Assembly: GCA_965153355.1 (NCBI GenBank)
Contig: OZ231127.1
Coordinates: 1,178,001-1,242,000, forward strand
Origin: Flaccisagitta enflata
Taxonomy: Eukaryota > Chaetognatha > Sagittoidea > Aphragmophora
Direction: 5' to 3'
DNA length: 64,000 nucleotides
Shown here: positions 28,686-42,098 of the stretch, piece after piece
Layout: every line of letters begins with the position of its first letter
Numbering within the stretch: position 1 is the first letter of the stretch
Notes under the pieces: generated by a model
Told to the model about the DNA's origin: nothing
What the model saw: only the letters and a program-made list of their open reading frames with translations
Databases searched by the model: none
Made by a program: the position numbers and the translations under genes

Positions 28686-28865
28686 ACGCACTTTGTCCAG
28701 AAAATAAATCTTTTTTATTCGACGCTTTCGTGCGTGACTCGTACGCGCCTGCGCGTGAATCTGACGGAATTGTGAGTTGAGAATTGTCTGTCTGGCTGAA
28801 AAATCGAAATCTCAAAATGTTCCAACCTTTTAATCTTGTCCTTTTCTCTCGTTGATCGCGATTTT

Positions 28866-28931
<66 letters not shown>

Positions 28932-28935
28932 CACA

Positions 28936-29014
<79 letters not shown>
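28866..29014. repeat. (CA)~39 followed by (CT)~34
   Basis: Two adjacent dinucleotide tracts. Confidence 0.97.
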
Positions 29015-29017
<3 letters not shown>

Positions 29018-29060
29018 AAACGTCTCCAATCTTAATATTATCACAATTTTATTAACTGCG

Positions 29061-29686
29061 TAGAAAGGAGCAACCACCATATGGCAAAGATATTCTGTTT
29101 GTGCCACGAATTTTAGTCAGAGTACACGTTCAGAGAGGAGCAACCACCATATGGCAAAGATATCCTGTTTGTGCCGCGAATTTTAGTCAGAGTACACGTT
29201 CAGAAAGGAGCAACCACCATATGGCAAAGATATTCTGTTTGTGCCACAAAATATAGCCAGAGTACACGTTCAGAAAGGAGCAACCACCATATGGCAAAGA
29301 TATTCTGTTTGTGCCACGAAATATAGCCAGAGTACACGTTCAGAAAGGAGCAACCACCATATGGCAAAGATATTCTTTTTGTGCCGCGAATTTTAGTCAG
29401 AGTACACGTTCACAAAGGAGCAACCACCATATGGCAAAGATATTCTGTTTGTGCCACAAATTTTAGTCAGAGTACACGCTCAGAAAGAAGCAACCACCAT
29501 ATGGCAAAGATATTCTGTTTGTGCCACGATATCTAGTCAGAGTACACGTTCAGAAAGGAGCAACCACCATATGGCAAAGATATCCTGTTTGTGCCGCGAA
29601 TTTTAGTCAGAGTACACGTTCAGAAAGGAGCAACCACCATATGGCAAAGATATTCTGTTTGTGCCACGAAGTATAGCAAGAGTTTA
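29061..29686. repeat. 70-bp tandem repeat, left part (about 9 units)
   Basis: Each unit has cagaaaggagcaaccaccat, atggcaaagatattctg, tttgtgccacgaa and agtcagagtacacgtt. Period 70 bp, non-coding by period. Continues at 30647-30930. Confidence 0.92.
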
Positions 29687-30646
29687 ACTATGGCAAAATA
29701 AAAAAAGACAGTAATTTTCAAAATGATATTGTGAGCTCATTTTTCAGAGCAGCTTTACAATTTTTTAGACTGTGATAATACATCAAATTTGCTACCTGGT
29801 AAAAAAATCAGATCTTGAAAAAGTTGATTTTTGCGCCTGCAGCATTGAGTTTTGCAAAATTTGTCAATTGAACCACCGCCGAATAAGTATCAGTTCAGAT
29901 CAAACATCAAAAATCTACTCTGAGCTCCATTTTTAGAGCAAGATCAATATTTTTGAGATGGTGATAGCAGGTCAAATTTCTGACATAGCAAAAAAATCAG
30001 AATTCAAAAAAGTCTATTTTTGTACCTTTTACATCAATTCCTGTAAAATCAGTCAAAACTGGATATCAATTCTAGATTTTTTTTTTGAGGTCTGTTCATA
30101 AAAATTGATGGTACTAGTGCAAAAATACACTTTTTTAAGTTCTGATTTTTTTGCTGTGTCAAAAACTTTTCATACTATCATCATCTGAAAAATATATGAA
30201 GCTACTAAAAAAGATTAACATTTGAAATCAATTCTGAAAAAAATGTTTTTTTATTTTGACCATCCAATTTCAATTGATTTTACAAAAATTGATGTTGCAG
30301 CTACAAAAATAAACTTTTTTGAGTTCTGATTTTTTCACTGTGTCAGAAATTTGACATGCTGTCACCATCTCAAAAATTTTGATCTTGCTCTGAAAATTGA
30401 GCTCACAGTTGGTTTTAAAAGTTAGATCTAAACTGAAACTGATACAAACTCGGCGATTGTTCAATAAACAAATTTTGCAAAAATCAATGCTATGGGCGCA
30501 AAAATAAACTTTTTCAAGATCTGATTTTTTTGCTAGGTAGCATATTTGACAAAACTATCATAGTCTAGAAAATTATAAAGCTGCTCTAAAAAATGAGCTC
30601 AAAATATCATTTTGAAAATTACTGTCTTTTTTTATTTTGCCATAGT
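29687..30646. mobile_element. TA-flanked palindromic element M7 inserted in the 70-bp array
   Basis: Ends ACTATGGCAAAATAAAAAAA and its inverse, flanked by TA; inverted similarity runs across most of the 960 bp (arms about 480 bp). Both flanks are interrupted 70-bp units, giving a clear before/after picture of insertion. Shares its terminal word with M3. Confidence 0.8.
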
Positions 30647-30930
30647 TACGTTCAGAAAGGAGCAACCACCATATGGCAAAGATATCCTGTTTGTGCCACG
30701 AATTTTAGTCAGAGTACACGTTCAGAAAGGAGCAACCACCATATTGCAAAGATATCCTGTTTGTGCCGCAAAATATAGCCAGAGTACACGTTCAGAAAGG
30801 AGCAACCACCACATGGCAAAGATATTCTGTTTGTGCCACAAATTTTAGTCAGAGTACACCTTCAGAGAGGAGCAACCACCATATGGCAAAGATATCCTGT
30901 TTGTGCCACAAAATATAGCCAGAGTACATG
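30647..30930. repeat. 70-bp tandem repeat, right part (about 4 units)
   Basis: Same unit as 29061-29686, resuming at cgttcagaaagg. Confidence 0.92.
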
Positions 30931-31044
30931 TTCTTTTCCTGGGTGCTCAACTCTCTTACTGTTCTTAGTAGTAAATGTTACTTTCATAATTCACATCATC
31001 TGATACTTATGTCGAATTCTCACTTTCCAAATCTACCAATAAGG

Positions 31045-31186
31045 ACAAACACACACACAGTCGCGCACACTCACACACGCACACATACATACACACACAC
31101 ACACACACATACACACACCACACGCGCCGTAACGATCGTGTCAAGTAATATCACCATGAAATATCGATCAAGTCCAACCATTTTTG

Positions 31187-31252
<66 letters not shown>
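31045..31252. repeat. CA-rich tract and (GA)~30
   Basis: acacacac words at 31045-31115, then an uninterrupted GA run from about 31192. Confidence 0.9.
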
Positions 31253-31258
<6 letters not shown>

Positions 31259-31437
31259 GTTTTAGTTTCCAGGCTTTTGTCAAGATAGGAGGTAAACTTG
31301 TTTCTAAGGATAACAGTATTCAACACTCTCATAAGTTGTGATTGCTCACGAAAGAAAAACAATAATCTTTTACTACTTAGGTTGAACACTTCCAAATCAT
31401 ACACACAACCACACAAACATGTGCTCTGTCTGTCTAT

Positions 31438-31558
<121 letters not shown>

Positions 31559-31639
31559 ACGCCATCACACTCTCTATAGTTCTCTATGATGTAAATTTGA
31601 TTTCGTTTTGACGTTTTTAGCACCGGTTTTTGGGAGATG

Positions 31640-31812
31640 GAGGAGAAGAGGCGGAAGTGGAAGAAGAAGAGGAAGAAGAGGAAGAAGAAGGAGAAGAAAA
31701 AAGGAGAAAAGGAAGAAGAAGAAGAAGAAGAAGAAGAAGAAGAAGAAGAAGAAGAAGAAGAAGAAGAAGAAGAAGAAGAAGAAGAAGAAGAAGAAGAAGA
31801 AGAAGAAAGAGA
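31640..31812. repeat. GAA microsatellite
   Basis: Imperfect then about 35 perfect AAG triplets. Confidence 0.95.
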
Positions 31813-31992
31813 AGGACAGGAAAAAGTGAACAAATTAGTCACAGAAGAAGAAGTTGACCCGTTGCTGTCCAAAATCTACTTCGGAGCAAGTGTGGTGAAA
31901 TGACTGTTTTACTGTTGTCATCGTACTTAGAAGTCAGGCCTTACACATGTCTTTTCCTTTTGTTTATCTCTTCTTAAATTATTTCACAAGAT

Positions 31993-31994
<2 letters not shown>

Positions 31995-32081
<87 letters not shown>
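31995..32081. repeat. (CT)~43 microsatellite
   Basis: Uninterrupted CT dinucleotides. Confidence 0.97.
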
Positions 32082-32082
<1 letters not shown>

Positions 32083-32219
32083 GCTTTTGGCGTAATGTGT
32101 ACCAATTGGAGCGAGCTCATATTGAACGTTTCATGTCCTTCTTTTCAATATTAAATGAGGCTTCACGCCATCAAACAGCGTAGAAAAGTGAAAGTCCTTC
32201 AACCGATCGCGCTTACGGC

Positions 32220-32490
<271 letters not shown>

Positions 32491-32752
32491 TAGTGCAATT
32501 TTTGTTTTTCAGTGATACAAAAACAAATTTCGATAAAAGATTACTTCATTTGACACAAACAAAATCTGTCGATGAACGATGATATAGCTTGAAAAAGCTT
32601 TACTACAACTCGAAGCTGTTTGGAGGAAAATGCACTGCACTATGTCTACAAGTTGAATGATGGAAGAATTTTTTTTTTTTTTTAAATTTTTCAACTGTCA
32701 GGAAAAGATATCTGCCTTTCGCTTTCATTTATTCATCTTTTTTTTCTTTCAG

Positions 32753-32799
32753 GTTTTGACGAATCATGTGAATCCAAATTACCACCAAATGCTGTGAAG
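32753..32799 (+). CDS. Internal exon 2, 47 nt micro-exon
   Basis: The acceptor is a T-rich tract ending in tttctttcag and the donor is AAG|GTAAGA. One base from exon 1 plus 47 nt gives exactly 16 codons reading GFDESCESKLPPNAVK, leaving in phase 0. It is acidic and then Pro/Asn-containing, with no domain. Support comes from two good splice sites and from phase agreement with exons 1 and 3. Its small size makes it the least certain exon. It follows a 25.8-kb intron filled with satellites and transposon relics and precedes a GAT tract. Confidence 0.68.
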
Positions 32800-32961
32800 G
32801 TAAGATCTTTTTAAGTATGCTGATGATGATGGTGATGCTGATGATTACTGAGATAAGCAGTAGCAGAGTAGAGTAGGCGAATGAGGTTGATTTATCGATT
32901 ATTATCAGGGGTGCTCAACATCAACATTATCAATTCATCATCACTTGCAGCATCATGAACG

Positions 32962-32975
32962 TCATGATGATGATA

Positions 32976-33028
<53 letters not shown>

Positions 33029-33029
33029 A

Positions 33030-33087
<58 letters not shown>

Positions 33088-33100
33088 CGATGATGATGAT
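32962..33100. repeat. (GAT)n microsatellite
   Basis: About 45 ATG triplets in intron 2. Confidence 0.96.
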
Positions 33101-33947
33101 TAGTAAATCTCTTGTCACGAATGAGACAGCTCCAGATAACAGAAACTCTTTGTCGTTATTATTTCAAAACAGTCTTCCCATTTTATTCATATGAATTTCA
33201 AATCCTTTTGTTGTGATGAAGCCATCACAGTTTTGTAACTAGAAATTCAACTCTTTTTGCAGGAAATGGTTTGAAACCAATTCAAGATGTTAAGCCGCGT
33301 GCAGGCGACTTTATAAGTCGCTGTGTCGGTATATTCTAGCGATGGTGTTCAGTCATATGAGATTATGTAATCATGTAAATAAGAAATTTTGTAATCATGT
33401 GACAATGCAATTCATAAAGAAAGGTGATAGATCACTCTTTCAGCTTGGATAAGATGTTCTCACTGATTGTTTAGTTTTTGATGATGAAGCAAAGACGATT
33501 GTTTGGCTTAATATTTTCACCATCAAGGGCTCCTCAGACAAAACTCAATGAAGCAAATAAAAAGATTTTTAGTTATCTAACAATGAAATAATGTACTTAT
33601 GTAGTTTTTCAATATTATAATCATATCATTATGTCATTCTTTGATCATACTGATACTTGATAATGTAGAGGTTATTAAAAAAAAGACAGTGGATTTGATT
33701 GATGCGTAGTTTAATGAAAATGGATAAAATCACAGATCATTTGGAGACACGAAATATGGATGAAGTCTTACATGTTTCACCTTTACAGGCTCATCAGAGA
33801 CTACTTATAACAAGTAAAGGTTATACGGATTATGGAGCACGCGATTGTTTTCCTTTCAGTTTTGTTTTTAGCGGTAGCGGCTTTAAAAGAGCCATTTTGC
33901 CAAGCCATACAATAACTGTCCCTCATTTGTTTCGACACAGCCAAGGA
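33101..33947. other. Intron 2 interior, no exon seen
   Basis: AT-rich. Short open frames lack paired splice sites in a compatible phase. Confidence 0.5.
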
Positions 33948-34075
33948 TTTTTTGGTGCGCCAAAGCACCTCTATCACTGGCTGTATTCGTTGGTCGGTCG
34001 GTGTGTATGTTGGTCGGTAACGCATTCATTTGACTATCCACACGGCGCACCTTATTGGCCTACTTGGCCTTGTTC
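33948..34075 (+). mobile_element. Family C hairpin element C1
   Basis: tttTTTGGTGCGCC with hairpin GGTGC/GCACC, tctatcactggctgta, GGTC tetramers, gtaacgcattcatttgac, the stem copy GGCGCACC (exact complement of GGTGCGCC), hairpin GGCC-tactt-GGCC, then TTGTT. 128 bp. Confidence 0.72.
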
Positions 34076-34744
34076 TTTCTTTAAATCACAAATCTTTTAA
34101 GAAAATGTGTGGTCTCTCTATGATTGCCAAATAGATTTAAACAGAATTCATGATAAGTACTAATAAATTGAATATCAAATAACGATGATCATGGATTAAT
34201 TGATCCATGATAACAGTGGCAAAGAAAAAATCCAGACGCAATCTTTTGACTATTGATTGCCTCATATTCAAAAATGCTAGAGCCTTTTAATCCATGACGG
34301 TTTTAAAGATCTTCAAAAAATCTTTCATTTGAGCTCCTTCCGATCATTCTAGCTTCAAAACTTTAGAAGTTATGATAATTAAAAGATAACCACTAAAAAA
34401 ACTCAAATCTTGCACTCATCTTTTTTATAGTATCCAACTTTGTAATGATACATTTTGTAAACGAAGCAAAATCATGAATTCTGCTTATTCCATCTTGTAG
34501 AGAATTAAAAATACTTCATTTTCACCTTGGATTTTGTATCGTATATTCCTTTTTTTTTTCTTTAACAAAATATGTAAGACAAAAAGTGCCATGTTTTCTG
34601 GTCTATTTGTCAATCTGGAATTCTAGTACTGAACTTCAATCTTATGTCATTTCTAAACAAATTGAGCTAAAAATTTCTGCTTGTTCTAGATTAGTAGAGT
34701 TTTTGAAGCTCTTTTATATGCTCATGGATTTTAAGCAAAAAGTA
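34076..34744. other. AT-rich intron DNA with MITE-like words
   Basis: It contains aaaatctttcatttgagctc and gaagctcttttatatgctc, words shared with palindromic elements elsewhere. No termini identified. Confidence 0.5.
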
Positions 34745-35307
34745 CAGTAGATCTCGTCTAGACTTGAGATAACGGGGGCGAGCATTATGGAAAGACAAAT
34801 GAAGGCAGGGGAGAGATATTTGAATCATTGACTAATCAAAGGATGATTAATTCCCCATGATAGCTGGTTGCCATGGAAACACATTTCTATGTATTCTCGC
34901 TAAAGTATCAATGTTTTGAGAAATTTTCTTAAGAAACATTGCTTAAAATAAAATTTGCTACAACTTTCCCACAGTATGTTCTGTAAGAATGTCGCTCGTT
35001 TGGCCGTTGCTAGGGAGCGTATCCATGTGTGACAACCCCTAGCAACCGCTAAACGAGCGACATTCTTACAGAACATACTGTGGGAAAGTTGTAGCAAATT
35101 CTATTTTAAGCAATGTTCCCTAAAAAAATTTCTCAAAACATTGATACTTTAGCGAGAATACATGGAAATGTGTTTCCATGGCAACCAGCTATCATGGGCA
35201 ATAAAGCATCCCATTATTAGTCTATGTTTGAAATATCACTTCCCTGGCTTTATTTGTTTTCCTACAATACTTGCCCCCGTTATCTCAAGTCTAGACGAGA
35301 TCTACTG
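34745..35307. mobile_element. TA-flanked near-perfect palindrome M8
   Basis: Ends CAGTAGATCTCGTCTAGACT, flanked by TA. The arms are about 260 bp with few differences, closing on ctagggagcg...caacccctag in the centre. 563 bp, no ORF. Low arm divergence implies a young insertion or ongoing arm conversion. Confidence 0.82.
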
Positions 35308-35495
35308 TATGGGTGGTTTACAAGTTATTGATAAATATTGAGCGTCTATTTTTTTTTTCTTTGCCACTTTTAATCTGTGATAAACATTTCTGACGAATAA
35401 TCGATAATATTGGATGAAATTGTAACGGAAAATCCCAACAGATTTTGTGCCCCGCAGGTTAAAATTCATTAACTCAATCTTGCAAATTTGTTCAG

Positions 35496-35601
35496 GTTCA
35501 AATTCATCACAGTGGGACAGATTCTGGCAGCTGCATCGACCCGAAAAATCTCCGATGGGACAGTTCCAAACTGGATCAATCCATCAAATCAACTCTACCA
35601 G
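35496..35601 (+). CDS. Internal exon 3
   Basis: The acceptor is ttgttcag and the donor is CCAG|GTATTT. The exon is 106 nt, enters in phase 0 and leaves in phase 1, encoding 35 residues plus one base. The peptide begins VQIHHSGTDSGSCIDP, continues KNLRWDSSKLDQSIKSTLP, and shows no low-complexity bias, unlike its neighbours. That makes it the best probe for homologue searches. The intron after it is a TTG tract followed by a CT tract. No family recognised. Confidence 0.78.
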
Positions 35602-35640
35602 GTATTTGTTGTTGTTTTCATAATTGCTATTGTAATATGA

Positions 35641-36185
<545 letters not shown>

Positions 36186-36242
36186 TGTTTCTTTTTTTCT
36201 GTTTATGATGATATTTGCTGTACTTTTTTGTTGATGCTAAAT

Positions 36243-36375
<133 letters not shown>

Positions 36376-36382
36376 TTTTCAG

Positions 36383-36860
<478 letters not shown>

Positions 36861-36879
36861 GTGAGTCGCCTTCTTCGGA

Positions 36880-36885
<6 letters not shown>

Positions 36886-36914
<29 letters not shown>

Positions 36915-37330
36915 AAGACAGAAAGACAGACAGACAGACAGGGTAGCGATGGATCCGGGTCACTTGCATTTCACACGTGAGTCGCCTTCTTCGAGAGACA
37001 GAAAGACAGGCAGACAGACAGACAGATAGATAGATATAAAGATAGACAGATGGGAGACAGACTGACTGAACGATGGATCCGGGTCACTTGCATTTCACTT
37101 GTTGGTAGAAAGAGAGGCAGACAGATAGACACCGACCGACCGGCCGACCGCCGAATGACCGACCGACCAACCGACCAACCGACCAACCGACCGACCGACC
37201 GACCGACCAACCGACCAACCAATAGACAGACAGACAGACTGACAGACTGACAGACACACAGATGACAAACTCTGACTGAATGATGGATCCGGGTCACTAG
37301 CATTTCACACATGAGTCACCTTCTTCGAGA
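36886..37330. repeat. Copies of the exon 4 tail and donor among GACA/GACC tracts
   Basis: cgatggatccgggtcacttg plus catttcacac|gtgagtcgcc of exon 4 recurs at 36947-36993 (donor intact), 37070-37100 (donor lost: cacttgttgg) and 37281-37326 (donor mutated to ATGAGT). The spacers are GACA, GATA and GACC tetranucleotides. Donor spacing of 116 bp is not a multiple of three, and translation past exon 4 stops at once, so these are intronic copies. Confidence 0.88.
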
Positions 37331-37439
37331 GACAGAAAGACAGAAAGACAAGCAGGCAAAAAAAGCATAAAGACAAGCAGAAGGAAAAACATGCTAGTGA
37401 GCAGAGAATGAATAGACAGAGAGTAAATAGATAGAGAGA

Positions 37440-37555
37440 TTGACTGACTGACTGACTGACTGACTGACTGACTGACTGACTGAATGATTGAATGAATGAA
37501 TGAATGAATGAATGAATGGATGAATGAATGACTGACTGACTGACGACTGGATGAA
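37440..37555. repeat. (GACT)n / (GAAT)n tetranucleotides
   Basis: About 10 GACT then about 9 GAAT units. Confidence 0.93.
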
Positions 37556-37653
37556 TTAAAGACTGATAGAAAGACAGGCTGATACTATCTAGAACATATG
37601 TATATCGACAGGCATTTTAAGCAATAACTCTGTTAAGAATAAAGAATTTATAT

Positions 37654-37852
37654 AACAAGGCCGGATATTCGGCTACCCCAGTCGCGTACGGGTGGGCAGG
37701 GGCCATAATTGAGGTCACTCCATCATTTGGGCAGGAGCAGCGAGGCGAAAAACCGCAAAAACCCAAAAAAAGTGTGACGGACGGACGGACGGACCGACAG
37801 ACGGACGGACCGACAAAGCGGGGTGTAGAGTCGCGTAGCACGCGACTAAAAA
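37654..37852 (-). mobile_element. Family A hairpin element A5
   Basis: Minus strand: TTTTTAGTCGCGTGCTACGC hairpin, tctacaccccgctttgtc, GGTC/GTCC tract, the middle, stem copy (gtacgcgact, one change), 3' hairpin and CTTGTT. Nearly identical in order and length to A1. Confidence 0.75.
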
Positions 37853-38700
37853 TCAGTGAGATTCTGAAACTATTTCGAATTTCTGACCAAATGCCGCAAA
37901 CCGCATCCTTTTAGCTCAAGGCGTTTAGAATTGACAGGCAAAACAAGATTGATACTTCAATTAGAAAATGGCCAAAAAAATGCATCTAGTTTCTTTTCAA
38001 GTTACTAAGTCTCCTTTCAGATAGATTGGAGGTTTTTTCCACCCTATTTTTGGTCCTAATTACAGCGCCCAACACCTTTGCTACATTATCTTGGTTGATT
38101 TCAACCTCTCTGAATCATTGGGATTGCAACTGAAGCAAAAGGGAGAACATGGTATACACTAAGGAATTTTTTAAATAAAGTTTTATGAAGGATAGTTATC
38201 ATGCATTTATACAAAGCATTTGTGTTAAAGTGCTTAGAAAATCCACATACAAATATGTGTTGAAACACAAAGACATATTATCAAGTATCTGACATGATTT
38301 ACCGGTTTTTCTATGATTCCTATACTGCTAAATTAACCAATCCCCATACTGTTGATATACTTATGTTCTAGATAGAATAATATGTATTATGCAGGCGGAA
38401 AGCCGGAACGACACACTTATAGACAGTGAAACTGAGAGTCATACAGACGGACGAAAACACATAAATGGACTGATGGACAAAAAAACAGACATACAGGTAG
38501 ACAGACGGACAGTTAGACGGGTAAGATTTCAAAAAAGCTCCAAAAAAGCCGAGAAATGCGACTTTAACACAGGGCTAACGGATGAACGAACAGACCAATG
38601 CAATGGATGGACGGACAAACCCACTTATAGATTTGTGATACAGACGGACGCATCTGAAAACGTCTTCAACTTTTCGAGTCTGCGGAGAAATTCACCACCA
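37853..38700. other. Intron 4 DNA, no exon seen
   Basis: AT-rich. A GACGGAC-rich stretch at 38430-38660 resembles a degraded tetranucleotide core with ggacgcatctg, possibly a B relic. Confidence 0.45.
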
Positions 38701-38734
38701 TCATGCTTTCAGGCATATGAAGCGGGCAGTCCGG

Positions 38735-39045
38735 CACATCCACTCGTCCATCTAGTCGAGCGTGCATGCGTGTCTGTGTATCTGTTTGTGCATGCGTGTA
38801 CACTCTTCTATCTACTCGAGCCCATGTGTGTCTGTTTATCTGTTTGTGCATTCACGTGCACTCGTCCATCTATTCGAACGCGCATGTGTGTCTGTGCATC
38901 ATTTTGTGCATACACGTCGACTCGTCCATCTACCCGAGCGCGCATGCGTGTCAGTGTCAGTGTGTGCATTCACGTGCACTCATCCATCTACTCGAGCGCG
39001 CATGTGTGTCTGTGTATCTGTTTGCGCATTCATGTGCTCATGTCT
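38735..39045. repeat. ~60-bp minisatellite, about 5 units
   Basis: Units contain ctcgtccatctactcgagcg, cgcatgtgtgtctgtg and ttgtgcattcacgtgca. Unit lengths vary, so the long frame here is not conserved. Confidence 0.85.
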
Positions 39046-39270
39046 GTGTGAGATTTCCAACCACGCGCGTCAAAATTTCCTGCTACGTGCGGCAATTAAA
39101 AACGAGTTCAATGTGTTCAAGTTGATTTGGGAACTAGACAGGTGTCAATGCTGCCTGTTAGCATTGTGTGCGAATTTTCAAAGAAGCCTGAGGAAACTGT
39201 GTCCTAGAGCCGACACTACCCCCTACACTACCGCCCCTGTCCAATAGTTTTTTGGATGAAACTTAATTTA

Positions 39271-40108
39271 ACCATGGGCAAAAAAAAAACTGCCCATGGC
39301 GTTTTTTATGCCATTGACCAGCTTGGTTTTGATAAAAGTTTTTAAAAAAAAGTGATGGTTTGAAATATATTCAAAAGTTCTTTTAATCTAGACCAAGAAG
39401 AATGTTGTCGCTCAATTAGTTTAGAAATGGTAACAGTTTAAATTGAACACTACCATCAACTTTCAATCAAAGGAATATTGTACTTTTAGTTTTGTCTTTA
39501 TAAGCATAAAAACATATCTGACGAAAGGGAATTAAGACAAATTTAAGAGAAAATGAAAATATAACGTATACTCTACAAAATGACGCCAATCAGACCTTTT
39601 CAAGTCAATCCGTTTTGTAATGGTTATCGAACAAAGACAATTGGTCCATTAATTCATGTAAGTAACAAGTACCCCGGGGGTACAACGATGCGTCCACATG
39701 CGGCTTAGGTTGTTAAAAATGATGCAATATTGCATCAACCTTGTGGAATGATGCAATAATCTGAGATATTTCCAAGATTCTATGCATTTTCATCATTCTC
39801 AACTCGATCACCACGGACCGACCGACCGACCGACCGACCAACTGACGGACGGACGGACGGACGGACAAAGCCTCTTATAGAGATGCGTGGACGCATCTAA
39901 AAAAAGACTTACCTGGCAGATTCCAATCCAATACTATTTTTTCAAATCAACATAACTTCTGGAGTTTTCAAGTTAGAATTTCGTTCAACGACTCGATTCA
40001 AAGATTTTTTGAAGCTCTTTAAAATGATCTTAGATTTTATGCATTTTCTCAACAGCTACACAAACTTATGATAGAAATAAGAAATGTGCGATTTTTTTTG
40101 CCCATGGT
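39271..40108. mobile_element. TA-flanked element M9, carrying nested B2
   Basis: Ends ACCATGGGCAAAAAAAAA and its inverse (ttttttttgcccatggt), flanked by TA. About 600 bp without the nested family B element at 39664-39900. Confidence 0.72.
39664..39900 (-). mobile_element. Family B hairpin element B2, nested in M9
   Basis: Minus strand: hairpin GATGCGTCCACGCATC, tctataagaggctttgtccg, GTCC and GGTC tetramers, middle with tgcatcatt words, stem copy CATGTGGACGCATC, palindrome GTACCCCCGGGGTAC, TTGTT. Full length, about 237 bp; the cleanest B copy. Confidence 0.78.
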
Positions 40109-40583
40109 TAGATGTACCACTTGGATAAAAAAAAGACGCATCTACTGATTAGTCGATAAAATAGTTATAAGAAACAATTTTCACTATTTTTGAATAAGAT
40201 ATCTTTAAAGATTTTCAAAAAAAATTTTATTCTAGACCTATCCCAGGCTTGTATCTCAAACGGTTTAGAAGCTAGAGCCCTGCAAAGAGAAACACTAATT
40301 TGCTAAAATGTATTTTTATAGAAGGATTGCAAAACTGAAATAAGCAATGTTCTTATTCAAAATAATGCCATTCTTTAACAAGAAAAAGATAGCAATACTA
40401 GATTGTTGCCAAATGAAAGGCTTTCAAATGATCTAAGATTCTACTCAGTTTCCTTCAAAATTATAGGAAAAATTAGCCATTTAAAAGTGCGGTTTTTTTT
40501 TATCCGCGTGGTATGTGGTTGTTGGAATGTAAGAGGAAGGTAGGAGAGAGGAAGGTTGTGTTTGCTCCTCTTTGCGATATTAA

Positions 40584-40707
40584 AACAAGGCCATGTAGGC
40601 CAATAAGGTGCGACGTGTTGATCGTCGAACGAATGCGTTACAGACCGACCGACCGACAGACAGACGGACACAGCCAGTTATAGAGGTGCTTTGTCGCACC
40701 TAGAAAG
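40584..40707 (-). mobile_element. Family C hairpin element C2
   Basis: Minus strand: ctaGGTGCGACAAAGCACC hairpin, tctataactggctgtgtcc, GTCT/GGTC tract, gtaacgcattcgttcgac, stem copy GTCGCACC (exact complement of GGTGCGAC), GGCC-tacat-GGCC, TTGTT. Differs from C1 at the third-to-last stem position in both copies at once. Confidence 0.75.
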
Positions 40708-40730
40708 GTGAAAAAAATATGTACAAAAGA

Positions 40731-41390
40731 GTGATCAATAGCTTGTACCGAAATGACAATAAACAATAAAATCAGAACTCCACAAGTAGTTCTTATTGTG
40801 GGGCTGTCTTGGGCTTCCAATGACATCACTTTTGGTCTGAAAAAATTGCATCTTGCTGTCCGCGCCTTACCTTGAATTTTCCTTCAGCCTATGGGAAACC
40901 AAAAATTTCAAAGTGCTTAAATCTCTGTTTTGACTGCAGATTTGAAATCTGCAGAAAAAACTGTTAATTGAAAGTGCTTTCCTTTTTTCAATATTCCAAC
41001 TAGAAGGTGCTCAAAATAAGTGTCAAAGTTTGCAAAACTTACCTTTCTCTTTTATTTATATGTAAAATCGCCGAACTTACCTTTTTTTATATCTTTAAGA
41101 TGAATTTTGACTATGATCCCGAAGGAATATTGAAAAAAGGAAAGCACTTTCAATTAACAGTTTTTTCTGCAGATTTCAAATCTGCAGTCAAAACAGAGAT
41201 TTAAGCAATTTGAAATTTTTGGTTTCCCATAGGCTGAAGGAAAATTCAAGGTAAGGCGCGGACAGCAAGATGCAAATTTTTCAGACCATAATTGATGCCA
41301 TTAGAAGCCCAAGACAGCCCCACAACAAGAACTACTTGTAGAATTTTGATTTTATTGCTTTTAGTCATTTAGGTACAAGCTAGTGATCAA
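40731..41390. mobile_element. Near-perfect palindrome M10
   Basis: The outer words tgatcaatagcttgtac and gtacaagctagtgatca bound arms of about 260 bp that are nearly identical, including cctatgggaaaccaaaaatt and gactgcagatttgaaatctg, around a ~150-bp spacer. No ORF; target duplication unclear. Confidence 0.75.
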
Positions 41391-41504
41391 TCTCACAACG
41401 CAAAGCGTGACACGAAAAACACATGAAAGAAAGCAATCTTAGTTAACTTACATGGCAAGGCGTGACACAGTTGGCTGAGTGACTTTTGCAAAGCCAGATG
41501 ATTC

Positions 41505-41745
41505 CAATTCTGCAAGTCATTGACATCTGAGCTGAGATATGTAGACGGCCATGACACATTGACATGAGCAGTGACTGATATCAGAGAGGCCATGACAAAT
41601 TGACGTAACTAGCGACAAAAATGTGAAAGGCCATGACACATTGACAAGAGCAGTGACTGATATCAGAAAGGCCATGACATATTGACGTGAGCAGTGACTT
41701 AGGTGTGAGAGGCCATGACACATTGACATGAGCAGTGACTAAGGT
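41505..41745. repeat. ~40-bp minisatellite, about 5 units
   Basis: Units of ggccatgacacattgacatg plus agcagtgactgatatcag. Confidence 0.83.
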
Positions 41746-41882
41746 GTAAATCCAAAAATGAGAAAAATTGAAGGGTGCCATATCCACGACTTTTCTTTCA
41801 TCATTCCAGAAAAAAAATAAAAATTGAGTTCTTAACCACAATTTTTTGACATGATGTAGCTGCCGACCATAGATTCACTACA

Positions 41883-42098
41883 AACATGGCCGGATACAAT
41901 CTAAGCTAGTAGCGTGCGGGTGGGCAGGAGCAGTGCTGGAGAAGGTCACTAGGGCATCTGGGCAGGAGCCATATGCTCAAAAAGCTCAAAACCGCCGAAA
42001 AAGTAAAAAGGGAACGACCGACTGACCAACCAACCGACCAACCAACCGACGAACCGACCGACATAGCGGGGTCTAGAGTCGCATAGCACGCGACTAAA
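41883..42098 (-). mobile_element. Family A hairpin element A6
   Basis: Minus strand: tagtcgcgtgctatgcgact hairpin, ctagaccccgctatgtc, GGTC/GGTT tract, middle, gcccacccgcacgctact stem copy, gtatccggcc end. Slightly diverged. Confidence 0.7.

Noticed and set aside
29061-30930. CRISPR-like regular repeats of 70 bp
   Set aside because: Units are fully similar along their whole length with no unique spacers, and no cas genes are present.
38389-39247. Cys-rich 119-220 codon frames
   Set aside because: They lie over a ~60-bp minisatellite with variable unit length. The frame is not conserved between units.
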